Origin: Alnus glutinosa
Lineage: Eukaryota; Streptophyta; Magnoliopsida; Fagales; Betulaceae
Length of the DNA stretch: 64,000 nucleotides
Reading direction: 5' to 3'
Assembly (NCBI RefSeq): GCF_958979055.1
Contig: NC_084890.1
Span: forward strand, 1,646,649-1,710,648
The translations under genes and the position numbers were made by a program. Shown piece by piece: positions 48,811 to 61,144 of this stretch (position 1 is the stretch's first letter; each line of letters starts with the position of its first letter). The notes under the pieces were generated by a model. It saw only the letters and a list, made by a program, of their open reading frames with translations. It did no database searches and was not told the origin of the DNA.

Positions 48811-49879
48811 GGGAAAATATAATTTAGCCCTCAAACTTCCACATTTTCTCCTGATGGCCCTCTAAACTACCAAGGCTTGCACTCTGATCTCCCAAACTAC
48901 CAAAACCTTGGAAAATGCCCATTTTGAAGAAATATTCTCATAATATCCCTGCCACGTGTCATTTTTCAATTAAAAAATAAAAAAAATTCATATATATATA
49001 TAAATTTTAAAAAATTTAAAAATTATAAAAAAACTAAAATTTTCTTTTTATTTTATTTTATTTTTTATTGCGATCGACCGGAGGACGTGCTGCTTCTTTC
49101 CAGCATCGTTGTTGGGCACGATGCACGCTTACAACTCAACGAACTCGTCCCCGCCTCTTCGAATGTGGACATGGCTAATTTGATGTCTATGATATTGATC
49201 TTTCGAAAGTTATGAATGATTCCAATTTGAATTTTGTTTTCATTACAAACGACGAACAAATTTATCATCATTGTAGAAGACCTCGATAGGTTTCTGACGG
49301 AGAAATCAACGGCCGTGAGCTTGTTTGTCGATGTCATATCAATTTTCATCTCTATGATTTTTTAGTATTCAAAACGTTGGCCAACAGCTACCTGGGGCTC
49401 AAGGATCACAAGTTTTTCTCTCAGGTAGAGGATATTTTCTAGAGCGGGGCGAACTTGAGCCCGACCAAGATCAGCAAACTGATGATTGCGAATCAGAACT
49501 CGCCGAAGCCGGGCTATAAAATCGGTCATCATGACGTTGAAAACGGACGGTGACTGGAGGGGTGTCGGGAAGATCGGGTCGTGGTTGGGAAATCACGTCA
49601 CCCCAAACACCCATCTTTTTTTTCTTTTTTCTTTTTTAAAAAGAAAAAGAAAAAGAAAAAGAAAAAAGAAATAAAATTTTAGTTTACTTATTTTTTTAAT
49701 TTTTTTTGCATTTTTTAATTGAAAAATGACACGTATCATGGGTATTATGAGAATATTTCACCAAATGTGTTTTTTTCAAAGGTTTTGGTAGTTTGGGGTG
49801 CTATAGTAAAAGTCTTGGTAGTTCGAAGGACTATCCGGAGAATGACTGGTAATTCGAGGAGCTCAATTGTATTTTTCCC
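48811..49879. mobile_element. Pack-MULE carrying AAA-ATPase fragments, 9-bp target duplication
   Basis: Ends GGGAAAATATAATTTAGCCC and, inverted, GGGAAAAATACAATTGAGC, with inverted arms of about 170 bp (48811-48985 and 49710-49879). It is flanked by an exact 9-bp TAGATCTTA (48802-48810 and 49880-49888), diagnostic of Mutator-like transposition. The interior is not self-inverse and holds pieces of a host gene (next entry). Same TIR family as 11345 and 37405. Confidence 0.9.
49130..49600 (+). pseudogene. AAA-ATPase (At2g46620-like, BCS1 type) gene fragments
   Basis: Plus-strand pieces in shifting frames match the plant BCS1-like AAA-ATPases: FDVYDIDLSKVMNDSNL (about 49180), then a frameshift into FIIIVEDLDRFLTEKSTAVSL with Walker B (about 49259-49325), then YLGLKDHKFFSQVEDIF followed by a stop (about 49390), SGANLSPTKISKLMIANQ, and a further shift into AIKSVIMTLKTDGD (about 49515). 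The Walker A region is eroded. Several frameshifts and stops rule out function. Its place between MULE arms shows capture. Confidence 0.8.
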
Positions 49880-50458
49880 TAGATCTTATCAATATTTATC
49901 TTCTTTGTAATTGCTCATATTAGATAAATTTTTGTAATCAAGACACATTTTAATGAAACAAAATAAATAGAATAAATTTTATAAATACCTAACATCAAGT
50001 AATGGATACCAGCGCGAGATAATTCCAAATACAAATAATCCACTAAGGAGGTTTTTCAAAAATCATGTTTTTTCACCTTTTTTTTTTTTTTAGGTTAAAA
50101 TATGTATCATTCGGATTTGGATGAATACAAACTAGTTGCCAATAATGCGTGACCCGTGCCAAGCATGAGGCCCAAATATATATGCTCTCTCTCATGCATG
50201 TAATACAAACAACTAATTACACCCAAACTTAGTACGTTTTATTTTATCCACTATAGGATATAAAGAGAGGTAGAGTATAAATAACTTGCCTTTTACTACA
50301 TCAGGTGCCTTATTTCAACTTGGCCTATATTGATGAAAGTTGTTGAGGTGCATTTATGATTGGAATAGTAGAGTACTTAAGAACAGCAATTAAGGAGCTG
50401 AGTACATAATTAAATACACCAATCTTGCCATTTCTTCTACGAGGTTGGGTTCAATGTG

Positions 50459-50666
50459 GGATTGAGATTCTCTCTAATTATTTGTTTAAATTTGAGAGTA
50501 TTAGGACAAGTGATTTTGAGAGACTACTTATAGAACCTACCTGATCAAATAAGTAGTTGGACAGTTCAATTTTTATTTTGTTAGGTGGGTTCCATAAGTG
50601 GTCTATCACAAATACTTGTCATAATTCTTTTAAATTCGAGCAAATAATTTAAAAGAATCTTAATCC
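50459..50666. mobile_element. MITE upstream of LTP gene 1
   Basis: Inverted arms of about 85 bp: GGATTGAGATTCTCTCTAAT.. and, inverted, GGATTAAGATTCTTTTAAAT.., meeting at a short loop near 50545-50580. The flanks TTCAATGTG / TTCAACGAG match at 7 of 9. Confidence 0.65.
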
Positions 50667-51085
50667 TTCAACGAGATAGTGGTGGGAGAAAGAGAGGAAG
50701 ACAAGTTTTCTCTCTAAAGTGACAAATTTGTTGATGATTCGAAAATCATTTCTTATTGATCACCAATGTTTTGTGTCCACATGCAACAAACAACAAAGAA
50801 TAAATTAAATATTTTTTTACATCGAAACAAGCTTCGAAATCACATACAACCTTAAAAGGGTTTAAAGATAATTTTTGTATTAAAGATATACAGTTTGACC
50901 GCCCATGGTTCGACTTTGTCATAAAATTAATGAAAGGTAGAAACTTGTTTTGTAGTTTTGTTTTTAACATAGAGGCCAGGGCAATGAATTGAATTAACTT
51001 TCTTTCTCTTCTTTTTTCCTCCTAGAATTGAAGCTCATTAACTCCACTTTAATGATAGTCATTAAGGGTACTCATGGCCCGACTC

Positions 51086-51093
51086 TATAAATA
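51086..51093 (+). promoter_or_regulatory. TATA box of LTP gene 1
   Basis: TATAAATA lies 79 bp before the ATG, in a context conserved upstream of all three LTP genes (CTCATGGCCCGACTC then TATAAATAG). Copies 1 and 3 keep it; copy 2 has CATAAATA. Confidence 0.75.
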
Positions 51094-51171
51094 GAGCTTC
51101 AACTTATCCTCCAAAGCATGTTCATTTCATATTTGTAGAAAAGCAACCATTAATCTTTAGTTCAAAAGAGA

Positions 51172-51641
51172 ATGGAGAAGAGAATTCTGGGTTGTGCTGT
51201 ATTGGCCTTTGGGTTGATGTTTTTAGTCCTAAATGCAAGTGGGAGACCTTCGGATGACATAACATGCAAGGATGCTGTAACGGCTTTGTTGCCGTGCCAG
51301 TCTTTTTTGGTGGGTTCTGGTCCAACGACACCAACTGCTGCTTGCTGCTTAGGTGCACAGAATGTTCTAAAACAAGCTGCCACCAGTGAAGTACGCAAGG
51401 CTCTGTGTGAGTGTTTTAAAAAGGCTGGAAAAGAGATGGGTGTTAAGCCTGAGAGAGCTAAACAGATTCCCGATCTTTGCAAGATCGATGTTCCTGTACC
51501 CATTGACCCTAATGTAGACTGCAGCAAGTAATTTTCTCTCTCTTAGTTTGCACGTGAAAATATATATCTTTATATATTCTTGATGAGTTATTTTAACTAA
51601 TTAATATGTTTTTGCGTCGTTGCATGTGCAGAATCCAATGA
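51172..51641 (+). CDS. Type I non-specific lipid-transfer protein, copy 1
   Basis: Small secreted protein that binds lipids in the cell wall or cuticle; family members also act in defence. Exons 51172-51527 and 51632-51641 give 121 residues ending DCSKIQ. Without splicing the frame stops at once (the donor GTAA supplies TAA), giving a protein two residues shorter, so translation barely depends on the intron. The signal peptide is about residues 1-24. Eight cysteines (C32, C42, C58, C59, C79, C81, C103, C117) are spaced C-X9-C-X15-CC-X19-CXC-X21-C-X13-C, the type I pattern. The polar Glu in CEC also fits type I. AATAAA follows at 51749. Confidence 0.9.
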
Positions 51642-53379
51642 TGTTCTTATGAGAGATGCTGGTGAAATAAACTTGGGGAAGAAGAAGGAACAATTTATCC
51701 AAATGTATTGTGTTGAAAAAATATGTATGGACAATAGTAATCTAAATGAATAAAATAATTCCTAATTTCGAATTTGCAATGCTCTCGACATATTTGGCCT
51801 GATGTATGGAATAAGTTAATTTCTAGTTTCACTACTGGAGGAGTCAAAATTTGAGTTTACAAAGAGCAGATTAATAGATAGAATTCAAATTATAAAAAAA
51901 TATAACTAAACAATATTACAAAAATTAATTTAAAATATTGAATTCACATATTTAGTGACGGGCCAGGGAGTCATTTGACTCTTTTTTTTTTTTTTTTTTC
52001 CTTTGCTTCGACCAAATCTAACAATTAATTACAAGGCATTATAGAATAGGTTTCCTATAGATTCTATCCATTTATGTGTATATCTAATTTAATGCCAAAA
52101 AAGTTAACACTAGCTAGTGGTACGGTAATTGCAGTCAATTAATTAATTAATTATTATTATTTTTTTTTTAACTTGACGATGTAATTAGAATAATGTTATA
52201 CGTATGCAAGATTCTTAATTATTTTTTACCTTTTTAAATATGATATGGCTTTTCAAATTATCATTGGATTAATTCTAAATTTGATAATTTTAAAAATCAT
52301 GTCATGCACATTTAAAGGGATATAATTATAATAGAAATCTTGCATATAGCATTCTTCAACTTCATATTAGAATTGGAAACTTTCATATTAAAACCTTAGA
52401 TTAATGGAAGAGGTAACAACTAAACCTTTTTCCTAAAGAGAAATATTTTAACTAATTATTTAATAGTTGCCGTAAAAATAGCACATGTTAGATAAAAAAT
52501 TGGAATGCACAGTGGAATAGAGCAGTACCTTATTTACACTGCGATCAAATATTGTTTCACGTGATTCTCCAATAAATTTCTGATTCTCGAGAGGGGAATA
52601 CACTACCAGAATGTATTGGAGTAATATTCATAAAACTCACAGTCAATAAACACAAAGGAAAAACTGAGAGAGAGTTCTTTCTTTTCTCAATTTATTATCT
52701 CAGTCCATTCAATAGGAGACTATATATATATGGTCTCACATTAATAGTTGATGGAGAGAGAGTAGTTTGAAGACATTGTTCCCTAGAAAAACTAATTGAT
52801 AGGCGTTATGCCTACCAATTATATTTTACAAGTCATTGAATGTATCGTACGCCCGGCTTAAATACGAAGGGCCGGCGCCCCCCTCTATTTTCAACATGCA
52901 CATATAAACTCCTATTAGAGTAGTCAATGTGTTTAAATTTAGTCCTCTAAATTTCCTAGAGCAACTCAAACTTATAGTTTTTAAAATTTTCGAAGGATCC
53001 TCTAGATTTTATATGGTAATTCCATGTTGGAATTATGAAAATAGTAATAATATTCTAAAAGTAGCAAATGCAAATGGAGAGCATGTTGTTTGACGTGCCT
53101 GCCCTTGACAGCTTAGAGTGTCGAGCTCACTTGCCTAGCGTAGGATGACCTTAGGCAACAAACAAAGGAATCCCTCTAAAAATTCAAGCAACCTAATTCT
53201 AGGGAATTATGATGCCTCCCCCGCACCATCAAGAGAAATAAATAAATCAGTAAAAGGAATCCCTCTAAAAACTTAAATCATGATGTATACTTCTTTTTCT
53301 AAGCAAATCATTATATATAACTTATTAAGAAAAAAAATAAAAAATCAAACCTTAAAATGCTCTAGGTCACGGATGTTTC
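51642..53379. other. LTP1 downstream flank
   Basis: The first 110 bp are 3' UTR, alike in all three LTP copies. 52040-52455 recurs at about 56985-57215. The rest (52460-53380) has no gene; it contains poly-A/T and a GC-rich short stretch at about 52850-52885. Confidence 0.5.
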
Positions 53380-54510
53380 GTTTGTTTAGACGTAACGTGG
53401 TTAATTAACTTTTAAACGATTTTAATTGAAAATATTATTGGGAAAATAATTATTTTTACACTGTTTGATTGAGATACTAAAAAATAATATCGAAAATGTT
53501 TATGGTTTTTGGTTGGTACAAAAATATTTTTCTACTTTAAGTGAAAACCAATAAAAAATTACTCAAAAATTGTACAATGCTAAATCCCACAGCCAACAAT
53601 TCTTTAAAAAAAAAAAAAAAAAAACCCCACAAATTAAACCCATAGACGAGAGAAGAGGGAATTGTTGTGGAGGAAGGGGAGTTTTCTTTTTGGGGCAAAG
53701 AGGCGGCTAGGTTTCTTTGTTGGGGTGGTCATGATCCCTATTAGGAAGGAAGGTTAATTGAGACGATCGAGGCAGGACGATGACAGCCAGAGCGGAAATT
53801 AAGCCTGAGGAGGCATCGGTGGAAAGGGCAATTGGGTTTCTCTACGAGGGTGAGTGGTATTGCAGTGTAAAGAGATGGTGGTGGGAAAAGAGTGGTACGA
53901 TAGACAATTTCGAAAAATGGTTTATGGGATCTCTAAAGTGACAAATTTGTTGTGGCCGGATTCATAAATCATAATTTTTTTTCATTGACCAATATTTTCT
54001 ATCCGTACCAATCACAGAAAAATGAATAAAATATATTCTAAAAAATATTTTATACCAAAATAAACTTCGGAATCATATATAACCTTAAAAAGGTTTAGGG
54101 ATAATTTTTGTATTAAAAATTATAAAGTTAATTGGTATAATTGGTATCTAGACAGTATTAATTGGTATCAGGGGCGGACCTACATGGGGCCAGAGGAAGC
54201 CCCAAAATTTTCCCCAAATTTTTTTTTTAAAAAAATTAAATTTTACCCATATATATATTTTTTATTTTTTTAGTTTTATCCTCCTAATTTTTTTTTCTTT
54301 TTTTAATTTGACCTCATATTCACGAAGCTGGGTCCGCCACCAACTGGTTTTGTAGTTTTAATTTCTTAACATAGATCATAGATGGCAATGAATTAACTTT
54401 CTTTATGGATTAATTCTTCTTCTATTTTTTTTTTCCCCGTAAAAGTGAAGTTTATTAACTCAACTTTAATGATAGTTATTTAGGGTACTCATGGCACGAA
54501 TCTATAAAAG
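53380..54510. repeat. LTP upstream module without a coding sequence (copy U2)
   Basis: Has the module landmarks in order: TTGGTTGGTACAAAAATATTTTTCTAC, the GAGGAAGGGGAGTTTTCTTTTTGG stretch, GCTAGGTTTCTTTGTTGGGG, CATTGACCAATATTTTCTATCCG, ATAATTTTTGTATTAAA, GATAGTTATTTAGGGTACTCATGG and ATCTATAAAAG. The coding part that should follow is missing. An hAT-type MITE sits inside at 54173-54345. Confidence 0.75.
54173..54345. mobile_element. hAT-type MITE inside an LTP upstream module
   Basis: Starts CAGGGGCGGACCTACATGGGG and ends GGGTCCGCCACC, with a poly-T/A core like the element at 1147. The flanking ATTGGTAT / AACTGGTT are only partly alike. Adjacent modules lack it at this point. Confidence 0.7.
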
Positions 54511-54876
54511 AAAATAAATAAAAGGAAGTGAGCCCTCTAAAAACCCTAAATCATGATGTATGACTTCTTTTTCTAAGCAAATCATTATGTACGTATAATT
54601 TTTTTTTAAAAATCAAACCTTAAAAAGCTATAGATATCACTGATGTTGCTTTTGTTTTGACATAAAATGGGTAATTTTTACGAAAAATGTCTTTAATTGA
54701 AAATACTTTTGGAAAAATCATTATTTTTCCATTGTTTGATTGAGTTCCTAAAAAAAATATTGAAAATGTTTTCCGTTGTCTGGTTGGCACAGAAATATTT
54801 TTCTACTGTAATGAAAACAAATACGAAGCTACTCAAACTTATACATCCACAAATACCCCCTCCCAAAATTCTCAAA

Positions 54877-54907
<31 letters not shown>

Positions 54908-55495
54908 GAAAATGGCAGATGGAGCTGGCATGGGCCAGGGTGAGGGACAATTGGGTTCCTAGCTTTGTAAGCTAGGTTGGGTGATGTTGTGATTCAGAGA
55001 GATGGTGGGGGAAAAGAGGGGAAGATAAATTTACACTTCTCTAAAGTGACAAATTTATTGTTGGTTCGGAAAACATTTATTGTTGACCAATATTTCGTGT
55101 CCGCATCAAACAATAAAGAATAAATAAAATATTTTTTTTAAAAATGTTTTCCATTGAAACAAGCTTTGAAATCACATTTAACCTTAAAATTTTAAAAGAT
55201 AATTTTGGTATTAAAGATTTATAAAGTTTGACCGCCCATGGTTCGACTTTGTTATAAAATGGAAGGTAAAAACTGGTTTTGTTGTTTTGTTTTTAACATT
55301 TATAGAGATTAGAGGGCAATGAATTAATTTCTTTCATTTCTTTTTCGCCCTACAAGCGAAGTTCATTAACTCCACTTTAATGATAGTTATTAAGGGTACT
55401 CATGGCCCGACTCCATAAATAGAGCTACAACTTAAACTCCAAATCATGTTCATTTCATATTTGTAGAAAAGCAACAATCTTTAGTTCAAAAGAGA
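54511..55495. repeat. LTP upstream module (copy U3), in front of LTP copy 2
   Basis: Same landmarks as U2 and continuous with the leader of LTP copy 2. The TATA box position reads CATAAATA (55414-55421), a change in the first base. Confidence 0.75.
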
Positions 55496-55994
55496 ATGGA
55501 GAAGAAAATTATGGGTTTTGCTGTATTGGCCTTTGGGTTGATGTTTTTGGTCCTAAATGCAAGTGGAAGACCTTCGGATGATATATCATGTAAGGATGCT
55601 GTAACGGCTTTGTTGCCGTGCCAGTCGTTTTTGGTGGGTTCTGGCCCAACGACGCCTACTGCTGCTTGCTGCGTAGGTGCACAGAGTGTACTAAAACAAG
55701 CTGCTACCAGTGAAGTACGCAGGGCTCTGTGTGAGTGTTTCAAAAAGGTTGGAAAAGATATGGGTGTTAAGCCTGAGAGAGCTAAACAGATCCCCGATCT
55801 CTGCAAGATCAACGTTCCTGTAAACATTGACCCCAATGTGGACTGCAGCAAGTAATCTTTCTCTTTCTCTCTCTCTCTCTCTATCTCTCTAGATCTCTCT
55901 CTTAGTAATTTGCCCGTGAAAATATCTATATACATTCTTGATGAGTTCTTTTAACTAATTTGCTTTGCTTCGTTGCACATGCAGAATCCAATGA
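55496..55994 (+). CDS. Type I non-specific lipid-transfer protein, copy 2
   Basis: Exons 55496-55851 and 55985-55994, 121 residues, ending DCSKIQ like copy 1. All eight cysteines are in identical positions. Differs from copy 1 by about a dozen residues, such as ISCKD for ITCKD and ACCVGAQSV for ACCLGAQNV. The intron begins with a (TCTC)n tract. The altered TATA box may lower expression; the coding sequence is intact. Confidence 0.9.
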
Positions 55995-57319
55995 GGCTCT
56001 CATGAGAAATGTCAGTGAAATAAATTTGAGGAAGGAGGAGTAATTTATCCAAATGTTTTGCATTGATAAAATTATGGAGCTGGACTGTTTTCGCTGTCTT
56101 AGCTATATATGTATGAGTATGAACAATAGCAATCGAAATGAATAAAATAATTCATAGTTTCTTTGCAATGCTCTATACATATTTGGCCTTATATATGTTC
56201 ACTCTACTTTTTTGTATTAACCTCCATATTTATAGAATAAGAATGCATGAGATGCAGTAGAAATCTGAACATGCTATAGCTGTACGTTACCATTGGTCAA
56301 AATCATCTTTGGTTTCAGTCTCAGATGAACAAGTACTAGTACTAGATAATCCTAGCTACCATAACGTTACTACAAGTCTACAACCAAGCAAAGACATGCA
56401 GTTTAAACCAATGAATCTATATAGGGACTTAACCACTTAATTACTTAGCATTTACATATATATATAAAAATTACATTACTCCACCAATCATTCCATTCCC
56501 GGGAGTCTCGATCTATCGCAATGCTTGAAACGGTACTACCAAAAAATATATATATATATATATATATACACAAACATGTTCCAGCAACAAATAAGCGCCA
56601 AAAAAGTTTTCCAATCCTTAATTGTTGGCGCATATGGCCATCTGCAAACGAGACATCAGGAAAAACAAAAGACAACTAATAAGTTCACTGTCAAGATTGA
56701 CCTGGTTAACATTTACCAACACATTTTTTTATAAAATTTGTCGGCGCTTGTAAAATGCGGTAATCATTTACGTTTAATTCAGCCATTGGTAAATAATTTT
56801 TTTTTTTAAAAAAAAAAAAACGCTGTTATAATAGTAGCATTAATTATCAATGCCAGTAAACCACCACAACATCTTCACAAAGTGACATCTTTTTAACAGT
56901 AAACGATGCCATTTTGTGTCGTTTATCTTAAACGACTCAAAAAAAGGACACTAAGTATCGTTTCTTTAGTAGTGATAAGATAGTTTTCCTATAGATTCTA
57001 TCCATGTGTATGTCGAGTTTAATGCCAAAAAAGTTAATTGTAGTATTGCAGTCAAGGGTTTAACTTGATGGTGTAACTTATCTGATTGTATCAAAACACA
57101 AGCTAGGGTTAACTTGTTCAACTTCATATTAGACTTGGAAACTTTCATATTAAAACCTTGGATTAATGGAAGGTAACAACTAAACCTTTATCCTGAACGA
57201 GAAATATTTTAACTCAAGCAACACAAGGTGTCGAGCCCACTTGCTCGGCCTAGGAGGACCTCAGGCAACAAAGGGTGTTGAGCGGACTTGCATGAGGCAG
57301 AAAGACCACACACGTACCC
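55995..57319. other. LTP2 downstream flank, duplicated after LTP3
   Basis: 55995-56910 matches 61620-62460 (ACCATTGGTCAAAATCAT, CATGCAGTTTAAACCAATGAATCT, ATAAGCACCAAAAAAACTTTTC types). It contains an (AT)n run at about 56547-56570 and a poly-T/A at 56797-56820. No gene. Confidence 0.6.
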
Positions 57320-60229
57320 TCAAGAGAAACAAATAAAAGGAATCGAACCCTCTAAAAATTTAATTCATGATGTATACTTCTTTTTCTAAGCAAATCATTA
57401 AGGAAATGTTTGGCTGATGTAATTTGGTTAATTTTTGAAGGAAAATGTTTTTAGTAGAAAATATTATATATATATTGGGACAATCATTATTTTTCCACTT
57501 TTTGATTGGGATAATAAAAATAATATTGAAAATGTTTTCTGTTGTTTGGTTGGTACAAAAATATTTTTCTACTAGCTTTCAAGTGAAAACCAATAGAAAA
57601 TTTCTCAAAAATTAAACAATGCTAAATACCACAGCCAAAAATTCCAAAAATTCCAAAAATTCCAAATAATAATAAAAAAAAACCCATATAGACGCGCGAT
57701 GTGGTGCAGGAAGGGGGAGTTTTCTTTTTAGGGGAAAGAGGTGCACAGCTAGGTTTCTTTGTTGTGGTGGTGAATACGGGTGATCCCTATTAGGGAGGAA
57801 GGTTGAGACGAGGTAGGGGGCAGTCGAAGAGCAGAAAGCCAGAGGAGGTATTGGAGGTAGGGGAAACTGGGTTCCTCTAGGAGGGTCGGTGGTATTGTGG
57901 TTCAAAGAGATGGTGGTGGGAAAAGAGAGGAAGGCAAGTTTTAAAAAATGGTTTATGTTATCTCTAAAGTGGCAAATTTGCTAGGGATCGATTCACATAT
58001 CACAATTTTTTCATTGACCAATATTTTATATCCGTACCAAACGCAGAAAAATGAATAAAATGTTTTACAGTACTGAAACAAACTTCGAAGTGACCATATA
58101 ACCTTAAAAAGATTTAAGGATAATTTTTGTATTAAAGATTTATACAATTTGCTCGACCGCCCATGGTTCAACTTTGTTATAAAATGGAAGATAGACATTA
58201 ATTAAATGTTTTTGTAGTTTTAGTTTCTGAACATATATAGATGGCAATGAATTAACTTTCTTTCCGGATTCTTTTTTTCCCCTAGAAGGCAATTAAGTTC
58301 ATTAACTCAACTTTAATGATAGTTATTTAGAGTACTCGTGGCATGCATGACTCTATAAAATAAAATAAAATAAATAAGAGGAATTGAACCCTCTAAAAAC
58401 CCTAAATCATGATGTATAAATTCTTTTTCTAAGCAAATCATTAATGTATAAATTATTAAAAAAAAAAATCTAACCTTTAAAAGCTATAGATCACTGATGA
58501 GATGCTTTTGTTTCCACATAAAATGATTAATTTTAATAAAAAGTGTTTTTAATTTTAACCAATACGACCGCCAACAATTAAAAAATAAAAAACCCAAAAA
58601 ACCCATATACGAGAAGAGGGAATTGCGACGGAGGAAAAGGGGAGTTTAATTTTCTTATTGAGAGAAAGAGGTAGTTAGGTTTCTTTGTTGGGGTGGCAGT
58701 CGCCGTAAGGGAGGAAGGTTGGGCCAGGGAGGGCGATGACGGTTGAAAAGCGAAAGGAGGTGGCATTGGGGGAAGGGGCAATTGGGTTCTTATATATATA
58801 TATATATATATGAGGGTGGATGCATGGTATATATTGCGGTTCAGACAAAAGGCCGGTGGTGGAGGAAAGAGGGAAAGACAAGTTTCGAAAAATGGTTTAC
58901 GCCTCTTTAAAATGAAAAATTTATTGATGGTTGGGAAATCATTTTTTATTGATCAATATTTTGTGTCCGCACCAAACTGCAAAGAATAAATAAAATATTT
59001 TCTAAAAACATTTTGCACTGAAACAAGCTTAGAAATTACATATAATCTTAAAAGGGTTTATAGATAATTATTTTGGTATATATTAAAGATTTATACAATT
59101 TGACTGCCCATTACGTAGCCATGGTTCGGCTTTGTTATAAAGAGGGAAGTAAAAACTGGTTATGATCCCAAGCTCCCACACATCCTCAAAAGAAATAAAT
59201 AAATAAAAGGAATTGAACCCTCTAAAAAACAAAATTCATGATGTATAAGCAAATCATTATATATATAAATCAAACCTTAAATAGCTCTAGATCACTCGTG
59301 TAATTTTGTTTCAACGTAATAGGTTAATTTTTGAAGGAAAATATTTTTTAGTAGAAAATATTATTGGGAAAGTCATTATTTTTCCATTGTTTCATTGAGA
59401 TACTAAAAATAATATTGAAAATGTATGTTTGTTGTTTGGTTGGTACAAAAATATTTTTAATTTGTAAGTTAAAACCAATAGAAAATTACTCAAAATTATA
59501 CAACGCTAGATACCACAGCCAACTATTCACAAAAAAAAAAAAAAAAAAAAAAAAAAACTACAGATGAGATGAGGGAATTGTGGTGGAGGAAGGGGGACCA
59601 GAGTTTTCTTTTTTGGGGGGAAAGGGGCGGCTAGGTTTCTTTGTTGGGGGTGGTGGTCGCAATAAGGGAAGAAGGTTTGTACGTGGTAGGACTGTAGGGG
59701 GATGATCGACAACCGAAGAGCAAAAGGCCCGAGGTGACATTGGAGGAAGGGGCAATTGAGTTCCAATACAAGGGTGGCCGGGTGGTATTGCGGTTAAAAG
59801 AATCAAAGATGCATGGTGGCCGGTGGGGAAAGAGGGGAAGACAAGTTTCAAAAATTGGTTTACGAGATTTTTTTTCTTCATATTTTCTATCCGTACCAAA
59901 CACAGAAAAATGAATAAAATATTTTCTAGAAAACATTTTAAACTGAAACAAGCTTCAAAATCAGATATGACCTTAAAAAGGTTTAAGGATAATTTTTGTA
60001 TTAAAGATTTATACAATTTGAGAGTCCATGGTTCAACTTTGTTATAAAATGGAAGGTAGAAACTAATGAAATTTTTTTTTGTTGTTTTAGTTTCTTAACA
60101 TATATAGATGGCATTGAATTAACAATATTCTTTCTGGATTCTTTTTCTCCCCTAGAAGTGAAGTTCCTTAACTCAGCTTTAATAAGAGAGTTATTTTGGG
60201 AACTCATGTCATGACGGTTCTATAAAATA
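57320..60229. repeat. Three further LTP upstream modules without coding sequence (U4-U6)
   Basis: Module landmarks recur at about 57400-58355, 58480-59150 and 59290-60225: AAATATTTTT, GAGGAAGGGGGAGTTTTC, GCTAGGTTTCTTTGTTGGGG, GACCAATATTTT, AACCTTAAAAAGGTTTA and GCCCATGGTTC. The lipid-transfer coding sequence is absent each time. Long antisense Pro/Ser-rich frames across these modules arise from the repeated G-rich strand and are not genes. Confidence 0.7.
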
Positions 60230-61144
60230 AAATAAACAAAAGGAATTAAGTGAAAGCTCTAAAAACCCTAAATCATTATATATCTTCTTCTTTTTAAGCA
60301 AATTATGATTTATAACTTGTTTTTTTTTTTTAAAAAAAAAAAAAACTAAAACATTTAAAACGTTAAAAAGCTCTAGATAACTAATGTTGTGTTTGTTTCG
60401 ACAACAAATGGTTTGAAGGAGATTGTGATGGAGGAATGGAGTTTTTTGGCTAGGTTTCTTTGTGGGGGTTGTGGTCACTGGTCGTTGTAGGAGAGGAAAG
60501 TTGGGACGAGCAAGAGGAATTAATGGCAGGCGAAAAGCGAAAGGAGGTGGCATTGGGGGAAGGGGCAATTGGCCGGGTTCTTATATATATATACGTACGC
60601 ACGAGAGGGTTGATGGTATATATTGCTGTTCAGAGAGATGGTGGTGGGGAAAGAGGAGAAGACAAGTTTTGAAAAATGGTTTACGCTTCTTTAAAGTCAT
60701 GACAAATTTGTTGTTGGTTCGGAAATCATTTTTTATTGACCAATATTTTGTGTCAACATATATCAAACAGCAAAGAATAAATAAAACATTTTCTAAAACA
60801 TATTTTAAGCTGAAACAAGCTAGCTTCGAAATCACGTACAAAATTAAAAGGGTTTAAAGATAATTTTTGTATTAAAGATGTACAGTTTCCCATGGTTCGA
60901 CTTTGTCATAAAATGGAAGGTAGAAACTTGTTTTGTACTTTTGTTTTTAATATAGAGGGCAATGAATTAACTTTCTTTCTTTTATTTTTTTCTCGAAGCG
61001 GTGAAGCTCATTAACTCCACTTTAATGATAGTTATCAAGGGTACTCATGGCCCGACTCTATAAATAGGGGTTGAACTTATCCTTCAAAGCATGTTCATTT
61101 CATATTTGTAGAAAAGCAACAATTAATCTTTAGTTCAAAAGAGA
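60230..61144. repeat. LTP upstream module (U7), in front of LTP copy 3
   Basis: Same module, intact into the leader of LTP copy 3, with TATAAATA at 61059-61066. It carries an (AT)n run near 60582-60594. Confidence 0.7.

Noticed and set aside
49065-49349. A 94-codon minus-strand frame inside the Pack-MULE
   Set aside because: The plus strand carries the AAA-ATPase homology (FDVYDIDL, VEDLDRFL); the minus frame is its shadow.
57612-60841. Antisense Pro/Ser-rich frames (such as MPLPPMPPPFAF) repeated across 57.6-60.8 kb
   Set aside because: They are the reverse of the G-rich part of the LTP upstream module, change frame between copies and have no signal or domain.
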